Source of the DNA: Roseateles_B sp041913905
Lineage (GTDB): Bacteria; Pseudomonadota; Gammaproteobacteria; Burkholderiales; Burkholderiaceae_C
Direction: 5' to 3'
Assembly: GCA_041913905.1 (NCBI GenBank)
Contig: JAYSEK010000013.1
Span: 1 to 64,000 of the forward strand
DNA length: 64,000 bases
The position numbers and the translations under genes were made by a program. Shown here one piece after another: positions 43,864 through 53,797 of the stretch. Every line of letters starts with the position of its first letter. Position 1 is the first letter of the stretch. Under the pieces are notes generated by a model. The model had not been told where the DNA came from and ran no database searches. It worked only from the letters and a program-made list of their open reading frames with translations.

Positions 43864-45142
43864 CCAGATCGAAGCGGAACAGCCGGCATTCGATGGGGCC
43901 GTTCCACATGGGCACGCGGCGATTCTCCTTGAGCCGCATCTTGCTGGGCAGCTTCATGTCCGGGCACAGCAGCCAGGCGGTCCAGCCGGCCGGGTTCTCG
44001 GTGTAGCTGCGCTTCCAGTGCGCGGCGAGGCGGGGGAAGAAATCGTCGTCGGCATCACGCTGACTGTCTGGCCCCCATGCCACCTGCGGCGGCTGCCCCC
44101 CGCGGGGGCGCTCGCCGCCTTGGGGCGGCCCGGCGTCGGCTCGGGAGCTGCCGGCCTTGCCCCGCACCTCGATCCGCTCGCCATAGGGCGGGTTCATCAT
44201 GATGGTGCCGGGCATGCCCTCGGGCAGCCTGGGTGCGGCGCGCTCCAGGGCATCGCCGCCGTTGAACTGGATGTACTGCGCCACGCCGGCGCGCTCGGCA
44301 TTGCGGCGGGCGAAGTCGACCATGCGGAAGGCGACGTCGCTGGCAAAGATGGGCACGGCGGGCGGCTGCACGCGGGCCTGCGCGGCCTGCTTCATCTCGG
44401 CCCAGCGGGCGCGCAGGGGCTGGAAGGGCAGCTGGCGCTCGAAGGCGAAGCGGCGCTGGATGCCCGGGGCGATGCCGCAGGCGATCTGGGCCGCCTCGAT
44501 GGGGATGGTGCCCGAGCCGCAGCAGGGGTCGTGCAGCGCGCCGCCGGTCTCCGCCGTGCCACGCCAGCCCGCGGCGGCCAGCATCGCGGCGGCCAGGGTC
44601 TCCTTCAGCGGGGCGTCGCCCTTGTCCACGCGCCAGCCGCGCTTGAAGAGCGGCTCGCCCGAGGTATCGACGTAGAGCGCGGCACGCTCCTCGCCCAGGT
44701 GCAGCACCACGGGCAGGTCGGGCGCTCGGGTGTCGACACTGGGACGCTCGCCGGTGGCGTCACGCAGGGCGTCGCAGATGGCGTCCTTGATGCGCAGGGT
44801 GGCGAAGTTCAGGCTGCGCAACGGGGAGCGCTGGGCGGTGGTGTCGACGCGGATGGTGTGCTGCGGGCCGATCCAGCGGTCCCAGTCCACGCGGCGGGCC
44901 AGCACGTAGAGGTCGTCCTCATGGCGGTAGCCGCCTTCGATCAGCTCGACGAGCACGCGCTGGGCCAGGCGGCTCTCCAGGTTGATCTGCATGACGTCCT
45001 CGGCCGTGCCCTGCACCGAGCAGCCGCCTCGCAGGGCGTGGATGCGGCTGCGCGGCACGATGCGCTTCAGCTCCTCTTCCAGCAGGGGCTCGACCCCACC
45101 GGGGCAGGAGACGAAGAGGTACAGCGTTTCGGGGCGGGACAT
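43823..45142 (-). CDS. rlmL: THUMP-domain 23S rRNA methyltransferase (RlmL-like)
   Basis: The product is 439 residues from an ATG at 45142. A ferredoxin-like/THUMP part occupies about residues 5-165 and a class I methyltransferase domain the rest. Motifs are LHDPCCGSGTIPIEAA and the catalytic MMNPPYGERI near residue 314. This is the short RlmL form without the fused RlmK of enterobacteria, and it should make m2G in 23S rRNA. About 34 low-complexity residues (roughly 326-359) are inserted just after NPPYGER, encoded by palindromic repeat DNA. The 3' end overlaps the MFS gene. Confidence 0.9.
   Translation of the reverse strand: MSRPETLYLFVSCPGGVEPLLEEELKRIVPRSRIHALRGGCSVQGTAEDVMQINLESRLAQRVLVELIEGGYRHEDDLYVLARRVDWDRWIGPQHTIRVDTTAQRSPLRSLNFATLRIKDAICDALRDATGERPSVDTRAPDLPVVLHLGEERAALYVDTSGEPLFKRGWRVDKGDAPLKETLAAAMLAAAGWRGTAETGGALHDPCCGSGTIPIEAAQIACGIAPGIQRRFAFERQLPFQPLRARWAEMKQAAQARVQPPAVPIFASDVAFRMVDFARRNAERAGVAQYIQFNGGDALERAAPRLPEGMPGTIMMNPPYGERIEVRGKAGSSRADAGPPQGGERPRGGQPPQVAWGPDSQRDADDDFFPRLAAHWKRSYTENPAGWTAWLLCPDMKLPSKMRLKENRRVPMWNGPIECRLFRFDLVKGSAREKPRAAD
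44064..44165. repeat. GC-rich palindromic repeat element inserted in frame in rlmL
   Basis: The stretch contains CCCCCCGCGGGGGC and then CGCCTTGGGGCGG, the style of the abundant extragenic palindromic repeats of Burkholderiales genomes. Its minus-strand translation is a Gly/Pro/Arg/Asp-rich segment (AGPPQGGERPRGGQPP) with no counterpart expected in RlmL. The reading frame stays open through it. Confidence 0.55.
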
Positions 45143-45191
45143 GGCGGGACTTCGGCGTGCAAAAGCCGCTATTGTCCCAGGTCGCTCGCCT

Positions 45192-46229
45192 TCAGGGACG
45201 TCGGAGCTGCGCGGCGACGGCCTCGCCCAGGGCACGGGTGCCCAGCGCGTTGAGATGGTGGTCGTAAGGCCCGATCTCCAGCGGCAGTGCGGATTGGCGC
45301 CAGGCGGCCTCGAAGGCCGGCGCCAGGTCCAGCACCTCGACGCCGGCGGCCTGCAACTGCGCGCTGAAGTGCTCCAGACGCCGGATGTGGGCGGCGCCAC
45401 CGGCCGGCAGCAGGTCGTGCCGGGACTGGATCGCCAGCAGCACCTGGCTGTCCGCCAGGTAGGGCTTGATGCGCTGCAGGAAGGCCTCGGTGACGGCCTG
45501 CTCCTGCGCTGACCACGGCGCTTCGGCCTTCGGTGCCGCGTGCGCCGCGGGCGGCTTCATGTCCGGCCGCGCCTGCCGCACGGCCTGCTGCCACAGGCGC
45601 GGGCCCGAGAGCTTGAGCTGCCCCAGCAGGTAGTTCAGCAAGGCGCTGTGCCGCAGCACGCGCTTGAGCGGCCCGGCCGTTGCTTGCGTCTCGGTGCGCG
45701 GGGTCAGGTCTTGCCGGTCCAGGCAAGGCCCCTGCACATTGCCCGAGCCGCACAGGCTCTGGGCCACGTCACCGTTCTCCAGCAGGATGACGAAGCGGCG
45801 GATGCCGTAGTGGTCATGCGCCCAGCGCAGGCGCTCGACATGGTCCAGCAGGCTGCTGCCAGGGGCGCCCAGGCCGTAGACGGCAGGGCCGCCCAGGGCG
45901 CGCTCAAGCTGGGCATCCGGCCGGTCCTCGCGCGGCAGGCCGGAGGCCTCGACGAGGCTGTCGCCGATCAGCGCCACGGCGTGGGGGTTGGGCTGGAAGT
46001 CGTGCAGCGCCAGGAAGCCGGCGTTGTTGGCCCGGTGGTGCTGAGGCTGGCGCAGATCCCAGCCGATGGAGGTGGTCCAGCGATGCCCGGCGGGGTAGCT
46101 CAGGATCATGGGGTCCAGGTAGTAGTCCTTTTTCGTGGCGTCGGACACCGGCAGGGCCTGGAGGCACAGCTCCAGGGTGGTCAGCAGGGCCAGCATGCCG
46201 AGCAGGGCGTTGCAAAGGGCGCGCAGCAT
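45192..46229 (-). CDS. SGNH/GDSL-type hydrolase-like protein paired with MBOAT acyltransferase
   Basis: The product is 345 residues from the ATG at 46229. An N-terminal membrane anchor (residues 3-27) is followed by a periplasmic SGNH fold with the block I motif VALIGDSLVEASG and a late PYDHHLNALGTRAL that supplies the Asp-x-x-His pair. This resembles AlgJ/AlgX/PatB-type partners that transfer acetyl from an MBOAT protein to a polysaccharide. It begins two bases after the MBOAT stop. The polysaccharide substrate is unknown. Confidence 0.8.
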   Translation of the reverse strand: MLRALCNALLGMLALLTTLELCLQALPVSDATKKDYYLDPMILSYPAGHRWTTSIGWDLRQPQHHRANNAGFLALHDFQPNPHAVALIGDSLVEASGLPREDRPDAQLERALGGPAVYGLGAPGSSLLDHVERLRWAHDHYGIRRFVILLENGDVAQSLCGSGNVQGPCLDRQDLTPRTETQATAGPLKRVLRHSALLNYLLGQLKLSGPRLWQQAVRQARPDMKPPAAHAAPKAEAPWSAQEQAVTEAFLQRIKPYLADSQVLLAIQSRHDLLPAGGAAHIRRLEHFSAQLQAAGVEVLDLAPAFEAAWRQSALPLEIGPYDHHLNALGTRALGEAVAAQLRRP

Positions 46230-46231
46230 GG

Positions 46232-47716
46232 TCAGAAGTTGAAGTAGATGAAGGCGCTGACGGCGTCGCGCGCCGTGTTCAGCAGCACCAGCAGCGCCAC
46301 GGCCGGCAGCGCGATGCCTGCTGCCAGCGAGCGCAGCATCGGGCGTGCCTGCATCAGCGTCAGCAGCCGCTGGCCCAGCGCATTGCTGTTGGGCAGCACC
46401 ACCGCTGACAGCCCGAGCAGGGCGCACAGCCACCATCCGCGTCCCGCGGGCAGCCCCGCCTCCCACAGCAGGCGGTCGACGCCCGCTGGGCTCTGGCCGG
46501 GGAGCAAGGCCTGCAGCAGGCGCAGAGCACCGTCCAGCGTGGCGGCGCGGAAGAAGACCCAGGCCAGGATCACGCTCAGCATCGTCAGCGCCCAGGCCAG
46601 GCCGCGCCAGCTCCACGACCGCGCCAGGCGCTGCTGCAGTGCTGGGCCGCACAGCGCACGGAAGCCGTGGTTGATCATCAGGTAGGCGCCGTGCAGCCCG
46701 CCCCACAGCACGAAGGACCAGCTCGCGCCGTGCCACAGCCCGCCCAGCACCATGGTGGTGGCCAGGTTGAGGTAGCGGCGCAGGCTGCCGTGGCGGTTGC
46801 CGCCCAGGGCGATGTAGAGGTAGTCCCGCAGGAAGGTGGAGAGCGAGATGTGCCAGCGCCGCCAGAAGTCGCTGATGCTGGCGGCCTTGTAGGGCGAGTC
46901 GAAGTTGAAGGGCAGGCTGACGTTGAACAGCCGCGACAGGCCGATGGCCATGTCCGAGTAGCCGGAGAAGTCGTAGTAGATCTGCAGCGTGTAGGCCAGC
47001 GCACCCAGCCAGGCTTCCTGCAGACTGGGCGTCTGGCCTGCATCTGCCGGGTTGAAGGCGGCATCGGCATAGGGGCTGATGCCGTCCGCCAGCACCACCT
47101 TCTTGAACAGCCCGATCACGAAGATCTGCAGGCCGGCGCTGACGTTGGCGCCCTGCCAGCGGTAGGTGGCCGGGTCGCGGAACTGCGGCATCATTTGCGC
47201 GTGATGCAGCACCGGCCCCGCGATCAGGTGCGGGAAGTAGGTGACGAAAAGCCCGTAGTGGCTGAAGCGCAGCTCCTTCACGCCCTTCTGGTAAGCGTCC
47301 GCCAGGAAGGCAATCTGGGTGAAGGTGAAGAAGGAGATGCCGATGGGCAGCAGCACGGGGGCCAGATGCCAGTGCTGGCCCGTCATGGCATTGAAGTTGT
47401 CGACGAAGAAGTTGGCGTACTTGTAGTAGGCCAGGAGGGCCAGATTGGCGCAGATCCCGGCGGCCATCCAGCGCCTGGCCAGCGGCAGATGTTCCTGTGA
47501 CCGCGCCGTGGCGATGCCACGTTCCAGGAAGAAGTTGCAAGCAATGGAGCCAAGAAGTAACAGCACATAACTTGGCATCCATGCGGCATAGAAAAGCACG
47601 GAAGCTGCGAAGAGCGCGGTGGCCGCTCCCTGCGGGCGGCTGCGGCCCAGGCCGAAGAACAAGGCCAGGCACGGCGGCAGGAACAGGCAGACGAAGGCTG
47701 CAGTGGTGAAGAGCAT
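46232..47716 (-). CDS. MBOAT-family O-acyltransferase (AlgI-like)
   Basis: The product is about 494 residues with ten or more membrane helices. I prefer the ATG at 47716 because MLFTTAAFVCLFLPPCL matches usual AlgI starts; an ATG at 47737 is possible and neither has a strong ribosome site. Hallmarks are LLPIGISFFTFTQIAFLADAY, FPHLIAGPV, YYDFSGYSDMAIGLSRLF, FWRRWHISLSTFLRDYLYI and the catalytic His region LGGLWHGASWSF. It moves acetyl groups across the inner membrane for polymer acetylation together with the SGNH partner. No alginate or cellulose genes are nearby. Confidence 0.92.
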   Translation of the reverse strand: MLFTTAAFVCLFLPPCLALFFGLGRSRPQGAATALFAASVLFYAAWMPSYVLLLLGSIACNFFLERGIATARSQEHLPLARRWMAAGICANLALLAYYKYANFFVDNFNAMTGQHWHLAPVLLPIGISFFTFTQIAFLADAYQKGVKELRFSHYGLFVTYFPHLIAGPVLHHAQMMPQFRDPATYRWQGANVSAGLQIFVIGLFKKVVLADGISPYADAAFNPADAGQTPSLQEAWLGALAYTLQIYYDFSGYSDMAIGLSRLFNVSLPFNFDSPYKAASISDFWRRWHISLSTFLRDYLYIALGGNRHGSLRRYLNLATTMVLGGLWHGASWSFVLWGGLHGAYLMINHGFRALCGPALQQRLARSWSWRGLAWALTMLSVILAWVFFRAATLDGALRLLQALLPGQSPAGVDRLLWEAGLPAGRGWWLCALLGLSAVVLPNSNALGQRLLTLMQARPMLRSLAAGIALPAVALLVLLNTARDAVSAFIYFNF

Positions 47717-47777
47717 CGCGCGGCGCTGAGGAAGCATGGATCCCGGCCCTGGACCGGCGCGATGCGAAGTTTAGGAA

Positions 47778-50700
47778 TCAGGTCGAACTGGCGACCCTCT
47801 CAGCCTTGGGGGCTTGAACTGTCGTGTGCCAATGGCGAACCAGCACCTCGAAGTCCTGCAGCGCCAGCGGCCGGGCGTACAGATAGCCCTGGAAGGCATG
47901 GCAGCCTTGCTGCAGCAAGGCATCGCGCTGCGCCTCGGTTTCGACGCCCTCGGCGATCACGTCCAGCCCCAGGCTTTCGCCGAGCTGGATCACGGCGTGG
48001 GCAATGGCCAGGGCGTTGGACTCGGTGACCAGGTCGCGCACGAAGCTCTGGTCGATCTTGAGCTGGTCCAGCGGCAGTCGCTTCAGGTAGGCCAGCGAGG
48101 AGTAGCCGGTGCCGAAGTCGTCCAGCGAGAAGCGCAGCCCCAGGCCGCGCAAGGCCAGCATCAGCGCGATGACCTGCTCGACGTTGTCGACCAGCGCGCT
48201 TTCGGTGAGCTCCAGCTTGAGCTTGTCGGTCGGGGCGCCGCTGCGGGCGAGCAGCTGCTGCATGAAGCCGAGGAAGCCCTTCTGGCGGAACTGGTGGGCG
48301 CTGATGTTGACGGCCAGCGTCAGCCCCGCCATGCGCTCGTTGCGGGCCCACTGGCCCAGCTGGGCGCAGGCCTGCTGCAGCACCCATTCGCCCAGCTGCG
48401 CGATCAGGCCGGTGTGCTCGGCCAGGGGGATGAAGCGCGCTGGCGAGACCCAGCCTCGCTCGGGGTGGTTCCAGCGCAGCAGGGCCTCGGCGCCGATGAT
48501 GCGCCCCTCGCAGTCCACCTGCGCCTGGTAGAAGAGCTCCAGCTGCTGGCAGTCGATGGCCTGGCGCAGATCGGCTTCCAGGGCGGTCGTCTCGGCCATC
48601 GCGGCCTGGGTGGCGGGGTCGAAGAAGCACAGGCGGTTGCGGCCGGCCGCCTTGGCCTGGTACATGGCGTGGTCGGCATGCTTGAGAAGATCGTCGCTGG
48701 TGCTGGCGTCCCCTCCCCAGATCACGATGCCGATGCTGGGCGTGCTGTGGTGCAGGTGGCCGTCCAGCTGGTGGGGCTGGCCCAGCACGCGCAGCAGCTT
48801 CTCCGCGGCCGCCTCGGCATGCAGGGCCGCCACCTGCGCGTTCTGGCCCAGGTCCTGCAGGACGACGACGAACTCGTCGCCGCCCCAGCGGGCGATGGTG
48901 TCCTCGCTGCGCAGCGCGGCCTGCAGGCGCCGGGCCACACCGACCAGCACGCGGTCGCCCATGCCGTGGCCCAGGGTGTCGTTGACGGCCTTGAAGTTGT
49001 CCAGGTCGATGAACAGCACGGCGCCGTGGCGCTGGCTGCGGCGGTTCCGAGCCAGGGCCTGGTTGAGGCGGTCCAGCAGCAGGCGGCGGTTGGGCAGGCC
49101 GGTCAGCGAGTCGTAGAAGGCCAGCTGCTCGATCGCGGCTTCGGCCTTCTTGCGCTCGGTGATGTCGCGCGTCAGGCCGATGAACAGGGGCTCGCCGTCG
49201 CGTTCGATTTCCGAGACCGCCAGACTCATGGGGAAGATGCTGCCGTCCTTGCGCCGACCGCTGACATCGCGGCCGATGCCGATCACATGCGGCACACGGG
49301 TCTCCAGGTAGCGGCGCACATGGCCGGCGTGGTGCGGGCGCTCGGACTCGGGCATCAGCAGCTCCACGCGCTGGCCCACCAGCTCCTGGGCCGTGTAGCC
49401 GAACATGCGACAGGCGGCGGGGTTGATGGCATCGATATGGCCTTGCGCGTCCATGGTGATCATGCCGTCGACCATGTTGTCGAGGATGGCCTGGGTGTGC
49501 CGGGCCTGCGCCTGCAGCTGGACTTCGGCCTTCTTGGCGGCACTGATGTCCATGTGCGTGCCGACCATGCGCGTGGGACGGCGTTCGGCATCGCGCGCCA
49601 TGATGCGGCCGTTGGCATGGACCCAGACCCAATGGCCGTCGCGATGGCGCAGCCGGTAGTCCTGGCGGTATTGATGCAGCTCGCCGGCCAAGTAGCGCTG
49701 CAGCCGCTCCCGCACGCGGCTGCCGTCCTCGGGGTGCAGGCGGCTTTCCCAGCTGCGCACATGGGCCTCGATCTCATGCGGCTCATGGCCCAGCATCGCG
49801 CACCAGCGTCTGTCGAAGCGACTTTCACCGGAGACGAGGTTCCAGTCCCACAGGCCCAGGGCGGCACCTTCCAGGGCCAGCGCGGTGCGGGCCGCGCTGT
49901 CGCGCTCGGTGCGACGCTGCTGCTGGCGCAACTGCTCCACCAGGCGGCGGCGGCGCTGGTTCAGCCACAGACCCAGCGTCGCCAGCAAGGTGAACCCGAG
50001 GCCGCCCACGGTGGCGCTGAGCACCTGGCGGCGCCAGAGCCCCTCCACGCTGTTCATCGAGCGGCCCACGCCCACATGCAGGCGCTGGTCCAGCCACAGG
50101 CTGTCCGGGGCGACCGTGCGCGCAGCGACGAGGCGCAGGTCCTGGCTCAGCAGCGATTGCTGCAGGTGCAGGGTGGCCGGCTGCTGACTGCGCAAGTGCT
50201 GCGCCAGCACCGAGCCGGGCCGGTCCAGCAGATTGCGCCCCAGCCAGGCCTCGACGTGAGGCTGCACCGTGAACACCGCCCCGCCTTCGTGGGCGATGGC
50301 GGCCCAGGTGTCTTCCGAGGGCTGCACGGTGGCCAGCACCAGGGCGAAGTAGCGCGGGTCCAGACCGGCCACGACGGCGCCCTGCCAGTGCCCTTCGGCA
50401 TCGTGCAGGGAGCGCGCCAGCGCCAGGCTGCGATCGTCCAGCAGCGTCTGAAAGGGCGGGGTGATGTGCAGCAGCCCGGGCTGGGGACGTTGCCGACATT
50501 GCTGGAAGTAGGGCCGCCCGGACACATCGCGGCCCAGCAGCTCGGGCATGGACGAGGCCTGGATGCGCCCGGTGGCGTCGACCACCAGCAGCACGCGCAC
50601 GCCCGGCATGGCTCGCGTCAGGGTCTGCAGCACGGACTCGCCGTCGGCCTGCTTTTGCTGCCGCCCCCAGCGCGGGTATTCGGACTCCACCGTCTGCAGC

Positions 50701-50981
50701 GCGGCCTGGATGGCGATCAGTTGCTGGGAGACGATGCCGTCCAGGGTCTGCACCAGGCTTTGCAGTTTTTCGCCTTCATGCGCGCGCAGCACCTGGCGCT
50801 CGTTGCGCAACCACAGGGCCAGCAGCAGCCACAGGCAGGCCAGGGCCAGGAACAACCGCAACCAGGCATGCCAGGGCTTGAAGTGGGCGCTGCCCGAGCT
50901 TTCCTGCGCCCAGGCGCCGCCCTCGGGCGCAGGCATGTCGGCCGGCGCCTCAGGGCGGGAGGAGAGGGGGAGCATGACCAT
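47778..50981 (-). CDS. Membrane GGDEF-EAL protein with dCache-like sensor and PAS domains
   Basis: The product is about 1067 residues. The start is uncertain among ATG 50981, ATG 50975 and GTG 50999. An N-terminal helix (about 40-60), a periplasmic dCache-like sensor (about 75-310) and a second helix (about 325-345) are followed by PAS domains near 375-490 and 500-620. The GGDEF domain at about 625-790 has an intact RWGGDEF, and the EAL domain at about 800-1055 has AEALLRWNHP, ELTESAL, DDFGTGYSS and KIDQSFV. The domain order matches the other GGDEF-EAL protein, but the sensor differs. A perfect FNR-type box lies just upstream. Confidence 0.9.
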   Translation of the reverse strand: MVMLPLSSRPEAPADMPAPEGGAWAQESSGSAHFKPWHAWLRLFLALACLWLLLALWLRNERQVLRAHEGEKLQSLVQTLDGIVSQQLIAIQAALQTVESEYPRWGRQQKQADGESVLQTLTRAMPGVRVLLVVDATGRIQASSMPELLGRDVSGRPYFQQCRQRPQPGLLHITPPFQTLLDDRSLALARSLHDAEGHWQGAVVAGLDPRYFALVLATVQPSEDTWAAIAHEGGAVFTVQPHVEAWLGRNLLDRPGSVLAQHLRSQQPATLHLQQSLLSQDLRLVAARTVAPDSLWLDQRLHVGVGRSMNSVEGLWRRQVLSATVGGLGFTLLATLGLWLNQRRRRLVEQLRQQQRRTERDSAARTALALEGAALGLWDWNLVSGESRFDRRWCAMLGHEPHEIEAHVRSWESRLHPEDGSRVRERLQRYLAGELHQYRQDYRLRHRDGHWVWVHANGRIMARDAERRPTRMVGTHMDISAAKKAEVQLQAQARHTQAILDNMVDGMITMDAQGHIDAINPAACRMFGYTAQELVGQRVELLMPESERPHHAGHVRRYLETRVPHVIGIGRDVSGRRKDGSIFPMSLAVSEIERDGEPLFIGLTRDITERKKAEAAIEQLAFYDSLTGLPNRRLLLDRLNQALARNRRSQRHGAVLFIDLDNFKAVNDTLGHGMGDRVLVGVARRLQAALRSEDTIARWGGDEFVVVLQDLGQNAQVAALHAEAAAEKLLRVLGQPHQLDGHLHHSTPSIGIVIWGGDASTSDDLLKHADHAMYQAKAAGRNRLCFFDPATQAAMAETTALEADLRQAIDCQQLELFYQAQVDCEGRIIGAEALLRWNHPERGWVSPARFIPLAEHTGLIAQLGEWVLQQACAQLGQWARNERMAGLTLAVNISAHQFRQKGFLGFMQQLLARSGAPTDKLKLELTESALVDNVEQVIALMLALRGLGLRFSLDDFGTGYSSLAYLKRLPLDQLKIDQSFVRDLVTESNALAIAHAVIQLGESLGLDVIAEGVETEAQRDALLQQGCHAFQGYLYARPLALQDFEVLVRHWHTTVQAPKAERVASST

Positions 50982-50998
50982 GGCGCAGAACTGCGCCA
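50981..50998. promoter_or_regulatory. Palindrome at the start of the GGDEF-EAL gene
   Basis: TGGCGCAG and CTGCGCCA form eight-base arms around AA. The palindrome lies between the FNR-type box and the preferred start codon. It may be an operator or a short 5' hairpin. Confidence 0.35.
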
Positions 50999-51025
50999 CG
51001 GTAACGAGTGCCGGGTTGCGTCGGC

Positions 51026-51039
51026 TTGATGCCGATCAA
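51026..51039. promoter_or_regulatory. Perfect FNR/ANR-type box upstream of the GGDEF-EAL gene
   Basis: TTGATGCCGATCAA is an exact match to TTGAT-N4-ATCAA. Its centre is about 50 bases upstream of the likely start codon, a distance compatible with activation or repression of that minus-strand gene. I could not assign a -10 element confidently. Confidence 0.6.
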
Positions 51040-51120
51040 GCTTGGCGTCCGGCACCGCGCCGTCGCGCTTGCCGGACGCCGGGCCCAGGGTCAGGACGCC
51101 GATGCGGGCGCCAGTGCCGA

Positions 51121-52596
<1,476 letters not shown>

Positions 52597-52645
52597 GGCG
52601 GTCTCCAGGCGGCGGGTGGCCGCAAGAAGGAGATTTTAAGGCGCC

Positions 52646-52731
52646 GCCATTCATCGCCATTCATCGTCGCTTTCCGCCGCTTGCCGCCGTTTGCCGGCTA
52701 CCGCCGCGCTTCGCCCCCCTCCGTCAGGGGG
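52646..52731. repeat. Short tandem repeat and palindrome upstream of the first LuxR gene
   Basis: GCCATTCATC occurs twice in tandem (52646-52665). Degenerate CCGCCG-TTTGCC-type repeats follow, then the inverted repeat CCCCCT-ccgtc-AGGGGG (52715-52731). The block lies in the leader region of the LuxR gene and looks like repetitive intergenic DNA; it is not a recognisable lux box. Confidence 0.45.
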
Positions 52732-52872
52732 ACTTGCAGCAACTCGGGCGGGAACTCGATGCTTGCGCCACCTGTCGGACGGGGAAGCCCCCGCCGAGCG
52801 CAAATTTTCGACGGCGAAAGGTGGGCTTCGTTCTGTGGTCCGTTCACCGGCTGTCGACCGATGGAGACGGGA

Positions 52873-53580
52873 ATGCTGGACGCGGACTTGCTGGATTTGC
52901 TGAACGTTCGAGATGTCGCAGGCTACAAGTCCTGCATCGCCCGGTTTGCCCAGCGCATCGGTTTCCGGACGGTGGACGCGCTGACGGTGCTGGATCGCGG
53001 TCCCGGGCAGTCAGAGTTCATATGCGTCGACAACATTGGCGACCCCGGCTGGGGCGCGCTGGACCCCGGCCTTGGCAAGCGCTGTCCTGTCATGCAGCAC
53101 TGTCGGCGCAGCAGCTATCCGATCGCCTGGGGGGCAGCCAACTACCGTGATCCGGCGTTGACCGATCTTTACGACCTGGTGGCGTCCATGGGGTTGCGTT
53201 CTGGCGTGAGCGTGGCCTCGCATTTCCCCGATGGACGGCACTTCGCGTTCTGCGTGCACACCGACGCGGGCCCGGCCGTCGACGACCGCCAACTGGCTTT
53301 TGCGCTGCCGAAGCTGGAGCTCTATGCCGTCTACGCGCTGGATGCTGCGTTCCGGCTGCTGCTGCCGCCGGAGCGCAGCAACGTCGGCGAACTGGTGGCG
53401 CGGGACATCGAGGCACTGCGCTATGCCCTTGACGGCTGGTCAGGCCGGATGCTGGCTGATCGCTTCAACATGGCCGATGCGGCCTGCCGCGACTGGCTGG
53501 GCCGCGTGGCGGCCAAGCTCGACTGCGGCAATGTGCGGCAAGCGGCACTGAAAGCCCGCCGCATCGGCGTTCTTCGGTGA
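52873..53580 (+). CDS. LuxR-family solo regulator with divergent ligand site and degenerate HTH
   Basis: The product is 235 residues from the ATG at 52873 (MLDADLLDLL), aligned with its paralogue's start and with GGAG six bases upstream; an ATG at 52861 is the alternative. Residues about 15-160 match an autoinducer-binding domain (IARFAQRIGFRTVDALTV, SEFICVDNIGDPGW, GLRSGVSVASHF). The conserved Asp of the ligand pocket (DPV motif) is Cys here (CPVMQH). The C-terminal LuxR helix-turn-helix region is worn: ALRYALDGWSGRMLADRF in place of the usual pattern. It may bind no DNA or act by pairing with the paralogue at 53981. No luxI is present. Confidence 0.82.
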   Translation: MLDADLLDLLNVRDVAGYKSCIARFAQRIGFRTVDALTVLDRGPGQSEFICVDNIGDPGWGALDPGLGKRCPVMQHCRRSSYPIAWGAANYRDPALTDLYDLVASMGLRSGVSVASHFPDGRHFAFCVHTDAGPAVDDRQLAFALPKLELYAVYALDAAFRLLLPPERSNVGELVARDIEALRYALDGWSGRMLADRFNMADAACRDWLGRVAAKLDCGNVRQAALKARRIGVLR

Positions 53581-53708
53581 GCATGCCGAGTGGCGACGCA
53601 GGCACTGTGCGCCGGCCTTACACCATCATCCGCGAGCCGCAGGCAACCCTACGCATGCCCGATCGCGCTATCTAGCGCAGCTCGTTGCCATCGGACCCCT
53701 CACCCAGT

Positions 53709-53726
53709 TCTGATTCGCAAATCAGA
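53709..53726. repeat. Inverted repeat in the LuxR/peptide locus
   Basis: TCTGATT-cgca-AATCAGA is a perfect seven-base-arm stem-loop between the first LuxR gene and the peptide gene, whose 3' ends converge here. There is no T-run. It may act as a weak bidirectional terminator or protein-binding site. Confidence 0.4.
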
Positions 53727-53797
53727 GACCTGCGCTGCTTTCTTGACGCGCTTATCGCGAGAGTTGCGGGCACTCTAGCGAGGAAGAACACCATGGC

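Noticed and set aside
52597..52872. Lux box upstream of the plus-strand LuxR gene
   Set aside because: A half-site ACCTGTCGGAC occurs, but the matching CAGGT half is absent at the right spacing, so no lux box is claimed.
53672..53794. 40-codon minus-strand frame just after the peptide gene
   Set aside because: It has no ribosome site, no recognisable motif and lies over the inverted repeat; probably chance.
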